A program made the translations under genes and the position numbers. A stretch of 64,000 bases of DNA from Neoarius graeffei (lineage: Eukaryota > Chordata > Actinopteri > Siluriformes > Ariidae): contig NC_083571.1 of NCBI RefSeq assembly GCF_027579695.1, positions 89,129,888 through 89,193,887 of the forward strand, read 5' to 3'. This document shows, one piece after another, positions 11,085 through 22,214 of the stretch (its first letter is position 1; each line of letters opens with the position of its first letter). The notes under the pieces are model-generated. The model ran no database searches, was not told the origin of the DNA, and worked only from the letters and a program-made list of their open reading frames with translations.

Positions 11085-11295
11085 CTCAACATGCTTGCGC
11101 AGATTAGACGTCAAATTTTATGCCGCAATGGTTGTCTTCTTGGGCACACAATCTGCATTGCATAATGAAACTGTCACCCCTTTTCTCTATGAAGCTGAAG
11201 TGATCACGTATGTAGGGCCAGGGGTGCACTTCATTACTGGAAGAAATTGCGTTTTCTGCAGGGTCGTCCACCACAGGTTCCTCGGTCTCCTCCAT
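11085..11295 (-). pseudogene. hAT transposase BED zinc-finger exon, frameshifted
   Basis: Starts MEETEEPVVDDPAENA, then HPWPYIRDHFSFIEKRGDSF with the first Cys pair in QCRLC. After a frameshift the rest of the finger is legible in another frame (PKKTTIAA, a stop, then NLTSNLRKHVE). The exon ends GAG|GTAAGT, a good donor. This is the DNA-binding N-terminus of the 13-kb hAT's transposase. No catalytic RNase H-like part was found downstream, so the element cannot move by itself. Confidence 0.75.
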
Positions 11296-11814
11296 GTCCG
11301 CAGGGGCGCTTTATCAACACCCGTGGCCCAGGGGCTAGGCCCCTCATAGGCTACCTGTCAACCCTACCCTTACCATTGGCCAGGAAAACACTCTTATTTT
11401 ATTTGCAATACGTGTCAAGCATTTACAGTGTAAGCGCGTAATTAGCCTAGAAGCCTACGATAGGTTACGTTTGGCTCAGCGTAGCTGCGCAAGGCCCACG
11501 CTCACATCGCTCAACACATCTGACCACAGAGGGAGAGAAGAACGCGCGCATTATCATTACAGAGCCAGTTCTGATTATTACCACGGACAGGACAGTGATA
11601 CTGCGTAACTTTCACGCAGGGGCATGGCCAGAGATAACCACACAAGCGCGCGTGCGCTAATGTAGACCTATGTGTTGTAAACATAAAACACACACACACA
11701 CACACACCTACAGACAAGTCCTTTTAAAAAATAAAATACATAAAAATAGCTTGGCGGCATGAAAACAAACATTCACTGCAAGACAAGGTGCCCTAGAATC
11801 GCCATCAGTTTTTA

Positions 11815-12562
11815 ATATCTATATGGACTTTGTTGTCAGGACTGCACAGCATGAGATATCAAAACTGTACCCAGATACAGGCTTCAAGTTCAGATATTGC
11901 ATTCCAAATGAGGTATCCACAAGAGAAATGTGTACGAAAGCACGAGCATCAGGAGAGGGTTGCATAACAGATTCTATACGTAGATGATCAGGCCATACTC
12001 GCTGGATCCATCGAGGAGCTTCAGAATATTCTTCAGTTGTATGATAAGACCTACACCCGCTTTGGTTTACAAATATCACATGTCAAAACAGAAACAATGG
12101 CTTTTAACGTCAATGAGGATATCAAATGTAAACCAAGTATCATTTCCCTTGGCGGCACTAATATTAAAAACGTCCGCACCTTTAAATATCTTGGTTATAA
12201 TGTCAGCAACTGTGATGAATCCTCACACTTCCTGCATGCTAGGATAAGTGCTGCATTCATGAAATGGAATGAACTGAAACACGTTCTAACCGACCACCGA
12301 ATACTACTAAAAACCCGTATAAAGTTCCTAGTGGCATGCGTTCGATCTCGTCTCCTGTACAGCACACAGGCATGGCAACTATCATCCAGTGAAATTCACA
12401 AAATTGAGGTAGTGTAGCACGGCTTCCTAAGGAAAATGATTAAAGGTGGATATAAACGAAAGAATGCCCCTGACCAAAAGAACACTACAAATGAAGATAT
12501 AGACTGGAGCTACAAGATGTCCAATGCTGACCTCCGGAAACTGACAGGAACCCAGGGTATAA
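11815..12562 (+). pseudogene. LINE reverse transcriptase fragment, left part
   Basis: The plus strand reads IPNEVSTREM, then in a shifted frame LYVDDQAILAGSIEELQNIL (motif C, YVDD) and TRFGLQISHVKTETMAFN, then FKYLGYNVS and ARISAAFMKWNELKHVL. A TAG falls near 12415, and the frame then continues HGFLRKMIKGG to DLRKLTGTQGIK where the DIRS element begins. It continues at 18929. 5'-truncated and broken by frameshifts and stops. Confidence 0.8.
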
Positions 12563-12605
12563 AACGAGGGTTATGTATATAACCGCGGTTCTATGAGTTT
12601 CGGAT

Positions 12606-12755
12606 GACCGCCAGAGGCGGTGCTTTCAGCACATGGATATCCATCACACGAACGTGCAGGTCGAGTAATAGTAACAACAAAGTCACGTGTGACCTGGGTG
12701 ACGTCACCCCGTGACCCCGGCATAAAAGACCGGTAAACCCAGGAAGTGACCTCTT
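12606..12755 (+). repeat. DIRS inverted terminal repeat, left copy
   Basis: 150 bp, by eye identical to the reverse complement of 18760-18909. It contains CACGTG-like and GTGACGTCACC palindromic motifs and a TATA-like CATAAAAGACC. Confidence 0.9.
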
Positions 12756-12793
12756 GGCAAATCTTCTCGTGTACACTCCGAGTGACTGCCAAG

Positions 12794-12874
12794 CTCTGGC
12801 GGTCATCCGAAACTCATAGAACCGCGGTTATATACATAACCCTCGTTCTATTTCGTTTCTACTGACTGCCAGAG
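12794..12874 (+). repeat. DIRS internal complementary region
   Basis: 12794-12847 is the exact reverse complement of the left outer end (12563-12616). 12845-12874 is the reverse complement of the right outer end (18899-18928) with one mismatch. The two halves overlap in GTT, complement of the AAC at both termini. In the DIRS replication model this region templates the circular junction. Confidence 0.92.
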
Positions 12875-13981
12875 GCGGTGCTTTCAGCACATGGATGACT
12901 AATACCAACCAGGTCATGAGGAGTGCCTACCCGTACCCAGTGCTGCTGCGACGGGCCTGGAATGACAGCCGTCGCCACAGGATTATGTGGGACGACATTA
13001 AGACGGTAAAACCTGGTGAAGGTGCAGCTGGAAGCCCAGGAGGCTGCGCTGCATATGTCTGAAAGGGGCACGCCCTTCAGTGATGCCCGTGAGGCCACCA
13101 CGCCCCGTGCAGAGTGCGCCCTGACAGCCGGAAGAATCGGGAAGCCACTGTGCCTGTAGGCATGTAATATGGCCTCGACTATCCACTTGGATAGCCTCTG
13201 CTTAGAGAGCGCCAGACCCCTCGTCGGTCCTGTGTGGCACAGAAACAGGGCGTCACTCCTACGGAAGCCCTCTGTACGCGACACGTACACCCTGAGGGCG
13301 CGAACTGGGCACAAAAGTTCCGACCTCTCACCATGGCCCGCCTCAAATGCCGCAAGGCTAAGGGGCTGGTTGACGAAGGTAGCAGAGAGGGTCTTCGGGA
13401 AGAAAGAGGGGTTAGGCCACAGGGTGACCCCACTGTCGCCGGAGTGCCACTGCAGGCACTCCCCACTGACTGACAGCGCGTGTAGTTCCCCGACGCGCCT
13501 CGTCGATGCAATGGCCAGAAGAAAAGCAGTCTTCAGGGAGAGCCATGAAATGTCTGCCGTGAGCAGGGGCTCAGAACGGTGCGTCGCAGAGAGCCTGCAG
13601 CACCAATGAAGGTCCCATGTGGGTACCCGGTTCCGTCGGGGGGGTCTCAACCGGAGAGCACCCTTCAAGAAACGTGCCACCAAGGCGTGGGACCCCACGG
13701 TCCTTCCCCCAACTCTGGCATGCTGAGCAGAGATGGCAGCTGCATAGACCTTGATGGTGGCAGGGGTAAGACCCTTATCAAAGCAGAGACTGGCGGAACA
13801 GTCGAATGGTCGGCAGGGGGCAGCATGTAGGCTCCTCCCCCCGAGTTAAGCACCAGTTGGAGAAAAGCCTCCATCTGTTGGCATAGAGGGCATTGGTGGG
13901 GGGTGCCCGAGAGCTTGCAATGGTATTGACCACTGCCGGCTCACAAGGACCTCGCAGGGGGTCCGGCCCTTCAGCGGCCAT
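12859..13981 (-). pseudogene. DIRS tyrosine recombinase
   Basis: The core-binding part is legible in one frame (VVNTIASSRAPPTNALYANR..., 13931 downward) and the catalytic part in another from 13698. Catalytic residues: Arg in IASTRRVGELHAL, His-x-x-Arg in RAHSARGVVASR, and the nucleophile region FTRFYRLNV. The two parts are out of frame, so the gene is broken at about 13780-13700. The C-terminus runs into the internal complementary region, as is usual for DIRS. Confidence 0.85.
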
Positions 13982-14044
13982 ACCCAGAGCTGCAGACGGG
14001 CTGGATCCGGGTGCCAGATCTGCCCTCCCAGCTGTGATAGCAGG

Positions 14045-15496
14045 TCAGTCCTCACTGGCAGGCACCAGGGGTCGCCGTTCAGAAGTTGCAGCAACTTGGG
14101 AACCACACTCGGCCCGGCCACCGGGGGGGCGACAAGCAGCAGCCCGTGGTGGTCCATCGCAACCCTGTGTAGGGTTGGCACGATCAGCAGCAGAGGGGGG
14201 GAGGCATACAGCAGTTACCTCGGCCAAACATGCGCCAGCGCATCCTGGCCCAGGGGACTGGGGCCGTGGAGGCTGAACCACAGAGGGCAGTGTGTCGACT
14301 CCTGGCAGGCAAAGAGGTCCACCTCTGCCCTGCCAAAACGTTCCCAGATGGCGAGAACCACCGCTGGGTTGAGTCTCCATTCCCCGGGATCGGGGTCCTG
14401 GCGGGACAGCAGATCTGCTGCCCTGTTGGCAGTGCCTGGCAAGTACATGGCACGCAGGCTCAAGAGATGTCGATGGGCCCACCGCAGAAGTTGGCCAGCC
14501 ACTTCCAAGCACTGGAGGGACTTTGTGCCTCCCTGGTGGTTGATGTAGTACACTACCATAGCGTTGTCCGTCCGCACCAGAACGTGTCTGCCGGTCAGGC
14601 CCGGGAGGAAGTGCTGTAGGCCGAGGAACACAGCCCGTAGCTCCAGCACGTTGATGTGCTGCGCCCGTGCAGCACCGGGTGGAGGTGGAGACCGTTGAAC
14701 CACCTCTGAAGCGGCGTAAGTCCAGAAGTCCCAGCGGGACCAGAGAGGAGGCTGCCGTAAGCATGCCCAGCAGGCGCTGAAAGGTCTTCAGGGCGAGTGA
14801 CCTACCCCGTCCGAAGCAGCCAAGCAGTAGGCGGATGTTGTGGATCCTGGTCTGGGAGGGAGTTACCATCAACGACCTCGAATCCAGGTGCATGCCCAAG
14901 AAAGTCGTCTCCTGGCTGGGCACCAGCGAGCTCTTCTTGTAATTCACCCTGAGCCCCAGCTCTACGACATGCGAGAGCACAGTCGCGATGTTGGTGCAGG
15001 CCTGAGCTGCTGACCGTGAACAGACAAGCCAATCGTCCAGGTAAGGCAGGACACGCAAACCCCTTGCCTGAAGTAGTGCTGATGCCGCTGCCGCACACCC
15101 GGTGAACACACGGGGTGCCAGCGATATCCCAAAGGGCAGAACATTGAACTCGAAAGCCTGGCCCTCGAAGGCAAACCGCAGGAACTGCCTGTGGTGTGGC
15201 ACAATGGGAGCATGGAAGTAGGCGTCTTTCAGGTCGAAGGTGACAAACCAGTCGCCCGCCTGGATGTGGTGTAAGACATCCACTGTACGCAGCATGCGGA
15301 ATCTCATGGTCCTCAAGTGGGAATTGAGGGACCTCAGGTCGAGGATCGGGCGGATACCGCCGTCCTTCAGAACCAGAAAATACCTGGAGTAGAACCCACC
15401 TTGCTGTCTCTGCCTGTCGACGGGAGAGACTGCTCCTTTCTCCAGGAGGGTGGCGATTTCCTGCCGGGGGACGAGGGACTTCCCCGGATGGCTCAC
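14045..15496 (-). pseudogene. DIRS reverse transcriptase-RNase H
   Basis: The RT motifs are clear: GGIRPILDLRSLNSHL, VTFDLKDAYFHAPI (motif A Asp), VLPFGISLAPRVFT and VLPYLDDWLVCS (YLDD). The frame then shifts, and RNase H reads in the frame from 14703: INVLELRAVFLGL, VRTDNAMVVYYI, GTANRAADLLSR, followed by the DIRS-typical LAIWERFGRAEVDLFAC. The frameshift between RT and RNase H near 14720 makes a single functional polyprotein unlikely. Confidence 0.85.
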
Positions 15497-15566
15497 GGTG
15501 GTGTGTTTGACCCCATGAAGCGTGGTGGACGGCGGCAGAACTGGATGCGGTAACCCTCGGTGAGGG

Positions 15567-17558
15567 TCACCAGCACCCAGGGGTCAACGCTCTCCAGCTT
15601 TGGAGCTGTTCGCTGGAAAAGCGGCCGACCGCCGGCGCGCTGATGTCAGCGCCGTCCAGAGCGCCCCCGTCGGTCACCATGGGGGCGACGAGGAGTGGAC
15701 TGGGTGTAGGGGGCGGCACCGCGGGTCCGGGAGGTGGTGGGGCGGCGAAAGTCATCAACCCGTCTGGTCTCCTGGCGGGTGCGTGGCCGAGACAGAGTCG
15801 GTGTGGGCCCCCTGAAGGACTGGGCAGCATTGCCATGGTGGTGGGCCTGGCGGGGGCCAGCGAACTGCTGTTACGCCTAGATGACCTGGGCACTCCGATC
15901 CAGGGCTTGCTGAGTGGCTTCGCCAAACAGCTCCCCGGGGACAACAGGGAGAGAGTGCAGCACACGCCGGTCGGGCTCGGCCAGAGGGGACTGTGCCCGC
16001 CATATCTGCCGGCGGCCGAGGGTGAGATACGACATCAGCCGGCCCAGTTCCCGCGACGAGTAGGCAAAGGCCTGGAGCCGCGTCACACAGCTCCCGTGAT
16101 GCCGCGCTCGTCCCCTCCAGCGTCTGGGGGTCCATGACACCTGGCTGGCAGAAGGGAACTTAAATAGGGCGAGAACGCTCCAAGTAAGTAGCCCAAAATA
16201 AACTATCAGGCGGAAATAAAAAATAAACGACCGGGCGAACACACCCGTGGTCGGGAATATTAACAAGGATGGCGCCGTGCGCTACAGAACTGATAAACAG
16301 CGGCGAGAAACACCGCTTTAATTTAAATGAATGAAAACCGCTTACCTGAGCGACAACAAACCGGCCTCCAGCAGCGAGGACACGCCTCGGAGGGCTAGTC
16401 AGCTAACTCCACCAAGCGAGAGCGCTCAGCTTAACGGAGTAACAAACAATACGAATATAACACACAAGACAGCCGGCCCGTGAGCAGGCCGGAGACAAGG
16501 CTACACAAAACAAGCAGTTGATAATATTAACAAGGATAGGCACTGTGCGCCACAGAACTGATAAACAGCGGTGAGAAACACCGCTTTAATTTAAATGAAT
16601 GAAAGCCGCTTCTCAATGTTGGGCATCTGCAGGAGGCCATAGGTAGGGGTGTCCTGCATTGCCGCCAGGGCCCTGCAGTCACTAGGGAGGTGGGAAGGCA
16701 TCTAGGGTCCGCCCAACACCTCTGTAACTCCTCGATGTATGAGGCCGAGGGCGGAACAGACAACGAGGAAGGCTATGTGGGACCTCTGAAGAAAGCGCTC
16801 TGATGCTGGGCCACCGGGGCGTGTCCAACCCCAGACGGGCCAATGCAGCCCTCAGCGTTGGCTGGATGGATGAGCATCCGCCTTCCGACGCTGCCACGGT
16901 GCCATGGCTGGTGGCCTGGGAACCGGCCGGAGAGGTGGAGCCGTGACCATCGGACCCACCGCAGTCAAAGCTCTCCGAAGCCCGGATCGACAGTTCATCC
17001 AGGCCGCGTGCATCAACGGCCGGTGACAGAAGCGGTGGTGATGGTGAACAGTCGGGCTGCCAGGCAGAAGGGGTGGCTGCGGGAACACTGCCCCCTGTGG
17101 CGGAGGCTGAAGATTCGCCAGCAGGGCCTTCATCTCCTCCAGCTCGGTGGACATCACCTCTACCTTCTGAGCCAAATCGCCCGAGCGCTTCTTTTTCGCC
17201 TTAGAAGCGAAGACGTGTGGGGGAGCCCACGGCGCTTGCTGGGCCCCGCTGCTGCAGCCGACACCGTGTCCTGTCCCCCCGAGGCCCGGGGGATGTCAGA
17301 CGGAGAATCCAGCCGAGCCAGCCTGGCGGTCCGCGCAGCCACGCTCAGGCACATGCAGTCTGCGCAGGCCATGTCCGTCAGCCCCTGCCGCAGGTGATCA
17401 ATACCCAGGCATGAGGGGCACTCGCGGTGGCCGTCCTCCGGTTCGAGGGGGACCGGCAGTTGGCGCAGCGAGAGAAGAGGTCCATGACGCCTGGCTGGCA
17501 GAAGGGAACTTAAAAAATAGGGCGAGAACACCCCAAGTAAGCAGCCCAAAATAAACAA
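15567..17558 (-). pseudogene. DIRS gag-like region, rearranged
   Basis: The N-terminal part near 17470-17370 has a Cys/His block, EDGHRECPSCLGIDHL...MACADCMCLS, which resembles the conserved finger of fish DIRS gag proteins. A serine/proline-rich stretch and an RRKRSARAIWLRR basic block follow. The frame changes several times. A second partial copy of the 5' repeat region (16131-16612) is inserted in the middle, so the gag is internally duplicated or rearranged. Confidence 0.6.
16131..16612 (-). repeat. misplaced copy of the DIRS 5' tandem repeat
   Basis: Closely matches 17483-17890, starting GGCTGGCAGAAGGGAACTTA and containing one and a half of the roughly 265-bp units. It ends abruptly at 16612, exactly at the splice-donor-like motif that the other units keep (CAG|GTAAGCGG on the minus strand), here reading GAGAAGCGG. 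Confidence 0.75.
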
Positions 17559-18625
17559 TCAGGCAGTAATGAAAAACGACCGGGCGAACACACCCGTGGT
17601 CGGGAATATTAACAAGGATAGGCGCCATGCGCCACAGCACTGATAAGCAGCGGCGAGAAACACCGTTTTAATTTAGATGAATGAAAACCGCTTACCTGGG
17701 TGACAACAAGCCAGCCTCCAGCGGCGAGGACACCGCCCCGGAGGGCTAGTCAGCTAACTCCACCGAGCGAGAGCGCTCAGCTTAACGGAGTAACAATACG
17801 AATACAACCCACAAGACCGCCGGCCTGTGAGCAGGCCGGAGACAAGGCTACACAAAATAAGGCGGTTAATAATATTAACAAAGATAGGTGCAGTGCGCCA
17901 CAGAACTGATAAACAGCGGCGAGGAACACCGCTTTAAATTAAATAAATGAAAACCGCTTACCTGAATGAGGACGAGCCGGCCTCCAGCGGTGAGGACGCC
18001 GCCCCGGAGGACTAATCAGCTAACTCCACCGAGCGAGAGCGCTCAGCTTAACGGAGTAACAAACAATACAACACACAAGACCGCCGGCCTGTGAGCAGGC
18101 CGGAGACAAGGCTACACAAAATAAGGCGGTTAATAATATTAACAAAGATAGGCGCAGTGCGCCACAGAACTGATAAACAGCGGCGAGAAACACCGCTTTA
18201 AATTAAATGAATGAAAACCGCTTACCTGAATGAAGACAAGCCGGCCTCCAGCGGTGAGGACACCGCCCCGGAGGGCTAATCAGCTAACTCCACCGAGCGA
18301 GAGCGCTCAGCTTAACGGAGTAATAAATCAATACGAATACAACACACAAGACAGCCGGCCTGTGAACAGGCCGGCGGCGAGGCTACACAAAACAAGGTGG
18401 TTAATAATATTAACAAGGATAGGCGCCGAGCGCCGCAGAACTGATAAACAGCGGCGAGAGGAACGCCGCTTTAATTTAAATAAATGAAACCCGCTTACCT
18501 GAAGCGAAAACAAGCCGGCCTCCAGCGGTGAGGACACCGCCCCGGAGGGCTAATCAGCTAACTCCACCGAGCGAGAGCGCTCAGCTTACGGAGTAATAAA
18601 TCAATACGAATATAACGACAAGAAG
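17483..18625 (-). repeat. DIRS 5' tandem repeats, about four units of ~265 bp
   Basis: Units begin near 17603, 17867, 18127 and 18400 with AATATTAACAAGGATAGGCG or a close variant. Each holds a CGCTTTAATTTAAAT block, CGGCCTCCAGCGG, GAGCGAGAGCGCTCAGCTTA and the inverted pair CGGCCTGTGAGCAGGCCGG. Each unit has CAGGTAAGCGG on the minus (coding) strand, a strong splice-donor match. Confidence 0.85.
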
Positions 18626-18759
18626 AAAAGAGTTGGTGGACTTAGCGCAGTTTCTTGGAGGGTGCATAAGCACAGCCCCAACCCTACGGGTAACGAAACT
18701 ACCACAGCGCTTTGTCCAAATTTCAATCCAACTCGCAACCTGCAAACGCGAGAAGATGT

Positions 18760-18909
18760 AAGAGGTCACTTCCTGGGTTTACCGGTCTTTTATGCCGGGG
18801 TCACGGGGTGACGTCACCCAGGTCACACGTGACTTTGTTGTTACTATTACTCGACCTGCACGTTCGTGTGATGGATATCCATGTGCTGAAAGCACCGCCT
18901 CTGGCGGTC
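18760..18909 (-). repeat. DIRS inverted terminal repeat, right copy
   Basis: Reverse complement of 12606-12755 over 150 bp with no difference seen. It lies at the 5' end of the element's coding strand and holds the presumed promoter. Confidence 0.9.
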
Positions 18910-18928
18910 AGTAGAAACGAAATAGAAC

Positions 18929-19186
18929 TATCCTGCTACGTACAACAACTAAAATATATTGCTCACGTTCGCCGGATGGGCAATAACCAAGTGCAAAAGC
19001 AGCTCCTGTTTGACAAAAATGGTTACAAATGGACGAAATGGGAAAATCTGCTGGGCATAGACACCCAACAGATAAGACGTATGATGATGGACAAATCAAA
19101 CTTTGAGCAACTGCTGCAACTGCTACAGCAGAAGCACCCCTAGAGAGTTTAACTTTTGACAGGGGAACATGATGATGATGAAGGTA
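18929..19186 (+). pseudogene. LINE reverse transcriptase fragment, right part and 3' tail
   Basis: Continues the frame broken at 12562: CYVQQLKYIAHVRRMGNNQV, then KQLLFDKNGYKWTKWENLLG, ending LQLLQQKHP and TAG at 19141-19143. A short 3' region with ATGATGATGATGAAGG follows, a microsatellite-like tail of the kind used by RTE-type and some other LINEs. Confidence 0.8.
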
Positions 19187-19566
19187 CTTGGCTCGGCGGC
19201 CACATGAAACGTAAACACCATGGACAGCGGCCAAACTCATAACTCTACAGACCGAAATACACGAAACCAAGTCCTACTAGGGTCTATTTTACCGATCTAT
19301 GTTCAAGCATCATGCAAGTCTTCCTTCTCCTTGAATGAGACCGTGCATTCAACTGCCTTTTTGACATGACTGCATCGAAATACCACTCAACAATATTTCA
19401 CGCACTCCATCAAGAAAAAAGTTAAACATGATGAACACGGGCATACTGTTTTGAGCGTACGATTTTTTTAAAAAGAAACTAGCTACATCAAAGTCCTTCA
19501 ATAAACCCATCCTTTAGCGCAAATGAGCTTAACCTAGTTCAAAGCATGACGCTAGCAGTAGCTGCA
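19187..19566. other. interior of the 13-kb hAT, nothing recognised
   Basis: No coding or repeat signal recognised between the LINE tail and the Harbinger element. Confidence 0.4.
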
Positions 19567-19569
19567 TAA

Positions 19570-20187
19570 GGCTGCTGGGCCATAGAAGGTTCATGCTGCA
19601 CGCTGCATGGTGCACACTACACGTTACATGCGTGTAAAGAAAAGTGGACAAACGTAGCATGACTTGCTCTGGGCCATAGAACGGCGTTCACGTTGCACGC
19701 TGCACACTTCACGCGTGAAGCGTGAAATGAACATGCACACTTTTTTCTAGGCGTGAAGATGGAAATTCCAGTCAATGCATGCGGTCACCGCCGCGCCAGC
19801 CAATCAGAACGGGTCTAGGGAGATAACTCTATGCTTTCAGGGGAAAACTTCAGAAAAAATATAATTGAATGGTATAATTGAAAAATAGTTCTTCATCGGG
19901 ATTGTCAAGCAGATTATAGAATGTTCGGTGAAATTCACCACGGGTTTCTCTCAGAAGGAAGTGTTCTCGGCTCCAAATTCTGTTCCTTTTTCTCTTCCTC
20001 TGTCTCAGTAAAAGCAGAATGAGGCAATCGTCATCATCCGAAGAGTCCATATTGCGGTCAAAATAGAACAGACGCAACACGTGAACATCCAAGCATGAAG
20101 TTTAATGGCCCAGGGTCCGGTTCTTCACGTGAACGTGTAGCGTGTAGCGTGCAGCATGCAGCGTGAACCTTCTATGGCCCAGCAGCC
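19570..20187 (-). mobile_element. PIF/Harbinger element, 618 bp, with transposase N-terminus
   Basis: Ends GGCTGCTGGGCCATAGAA... and its inverted copy, flanked by TAA at 19567-19569 and 20188-20190, the 3-bp TWA duplication typical of PIF/Harbinger. Subterminal GTTCACGC/GCTGCACGC motifs are repeated in both arms. On the minus strand from about 20050 a frame starts MDSSDDDDC, then RQRKRKRNRIWSREHFLLRE and GEFHRTFYNLLDNPDEELFF, the N-terminal region of Harbinger transposases. The DDE part is missing: an internally deleted, non-autonomous copy. Confidence 0.85.
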
Positions 20188-20190
20188 TAA

Positions 20191-20509
20191 GGCAAAATCA
20201 TGTGGGCCTTTCGTCAACAACAAGCCACGGCGGCCAAACATTAATAATCAAGCGTCCTTACCTTAAAACGTTGTCTTGACCACAGAACTTCTCAAGTATT
20301 TCACTTAAATCCACACGGGTTAACAACACACCCAACACAGCTAGCGAGAAATGTGGATCTGCGCTAGCTTTGTATTGCTATTCCCCTCAGTATGCTTACT
20401 CTGTCTGCTGCCCAAACTGTGAACATTATAGCCTACAATCTTTTCATCAATTTCTTCACTAGATGCCGTTTTAGACATTTTATTATCCCCATCAAAATAT
20501 GCTATTATA
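20191..20509. other. interior of the 13-kb hAT, nothing recognised
   Basis: No coding or repeat signal recognised between the Harbinger element and the next hAT. Confidence 0.4.
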
Positions 20510-20517
20510 CTAACAGG

Positions 20518-22206
20518 CAGTGGCGGCTCCTGAATTTTTTTTCAGGGGGGGGGGCAATTTTCCCCCGTTATGTCTACACGGACCGTAAATGTCCACAGGA
20601 CTGAAGTAAATTGACCTAGGTAGCAAATCAATTGGCCAAACTTGTTTTTGCCTGGTAAATTCAGATATCAATATAGACAATATCTCTTCTCTCCACTAGG
20701 TGGCAACACTAAACAAGTTAAAGGTGGCAAACTAAGGTAGCCTAGTAAACTAGACCCACCCGCCTAGCGGCCAAAAATATTTTTGCCTACAAGTGGCAAA
20801 TATTCACATTTAGTCTGGCTTGCCAGGCTAAAACTAAGGAAGATTCATTGTGAAGCCTTCAAAGCAAAACATCTGGCATCACAATCAATTAATATTACAT
20901 TACTCATTTATTTTCTCATATTATTCCAGTATTCTATAAGAAGTAGACACAAATTCTTAATTATAAACATATTCTAATTTCTTCAATTAGAAAGAATGCA
21001 ATTAAAGTGGCAGGATATAAATCCAAAACAAGTGTTTAAGTTTTGAAAAAGATGAAGAAAAGCAGAACCATCAAACAAACATGTGCAGCTTAATTATGTG
21101 GGTTTTTTTTTAATATGGAATTGCACCATTTTAACAACAAATAATAATTCTAAATAAATTCTGCAGTTTTTTTCCCCAAGAATTCCTCCAGAAAGCCATG
21201 CCTTAAAAGGAAATTACAAGCATGTCAATGAACACAAAAGGCTTTAGTTATTTAGCTATATACACACAAGGTTATACAAGGTTTTGTAGTCAGTGCAACT
21301 TGGCTTAACAAGTTGGAAAAAAGGTAAGGTGCTGCTGGCTCCAATGAACACATATACTGTACAATATATAAAAACTGAAAATATGCTTAATTTACACCAA
21401 GTCAGAGAGAACTTGAGGCTACTGAAATATTCCAAGCATGGCAATGTTAAACTGCCATTGGTAAAACACACACACACAAAAACAACTTTTGCCTAGTAAA
21501 TTCAAATATCAGATATCACTGTACCGTCTGCTGTGCTACTTCCAGGGTGGAAGAGAACGCAAGGGTACCAAAAAAGAGCTCCATCACAGCCAGCTAGCCA
21601 AGTTTTCCGGTGGTACCAGTTCTTGTTAAAACCTCTTGAGCAGGTCTTCTCCCCCTTCGTAGACACTTGCTTGATGTTTAAATTCGGTCTAGGAGGTCCT
21701 CGCTGTTTGATTGCCGTTTTCTCCTCATTGGTACGACGACTAAATGGAACTTCTTTCAGAGACGCTATCGTATTGTTGAACTCAACACTCGCCGCCATCT
21801 TCATAGAATGTTCACACATTTCCCACGCAAGTTGCGTTTTCCAGCCCAAAATTATGTTCAAAACCCGCCAAAATGCACAATCTGGCAACACTTGCGCGGC
21901 GCAACAGGCGTATGACGTAAACACGCTGCTTGTGCGAGCACATAAAACCTAATAGAAAATGCATTAGGAGCGTGATTTTCGAAAAAAAAATGTACGTACC
22001 ATTACTGTCAATGGGAGATTTTGGGGCAAATATGAACCTGACAGAAATCTCCCCAAAAGGGCGTGGCTACACCAGGCGCAACCTTAGCCTGATTGGACAA
22101 TGACATTACTGTTGCCGTGGTAGTAGGAGTAGATTAAAAAAAAAAAATCTCCCTCCCTGTTTGGGAGTACGTCGCCCAAATCGCCCCTATTAACGAGCCG
22201 CCAGTG
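20518..22206 (-). mobile_element. 1.7-kb hAT with zf-TTF-type transposase exon
   Basis: Left end CAGTGGCGGCTCCTGAAT, right end (minus strand) CACTGGCGGCTCGTTAAT, flanked by a perfect 8-bp duplication CTAACAGG (20510-20517 and 22207-22214). Minus-strand coding at about 21800-21500 reads ASLKEVPFSRRTNEEKTAI, RGPPRPNLNIKQ and RKTWLAGCD...LFWYPCVLFHP. This is the TTF-type zinc-finger N-terminus found in ZMYM1-like hAT transposases. No dimerisation or catalytic region is visible, so the copy is internally deleted. Confidence 0.86.
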
Positions 22207-22214
22207 CTAACAGG

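Larger units (their letters stand above)
12563..18928 (-). mobile_element. DIRS retrotransposon with complete terminal architecture
   Basis: DIRS elements use a tyrosine recombinase instead of an integrase. Gag-like, RT-RNase H and recombinase regions follow in that order on the minus strand. Perfect 150-bp inverted terminal repeats lie at 12606-12755 and 18760-18909. Beyond them are unique outer ends starting and ending with the trinucleotide AAC (12563-12565 and 18926-18928). Next to the left repeat an internal complementary region joins the complements of both outer ends through a single GTT (12845-12847). There is no ordinary target duplication. The element sits inside a LINE reading frame, which is restored if the DIRS is removed with one AAC kept. 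Confidence 0.93.

Noticed and set aside
13169-15965. Long plus-strand reading frames (for example 13169-13609, 14096-14548, 15643-16137)
   Set aside because: They are antisense shadows of the GC-rich DIRS recombinase, RT and gag regions and carry no recognisable motif.
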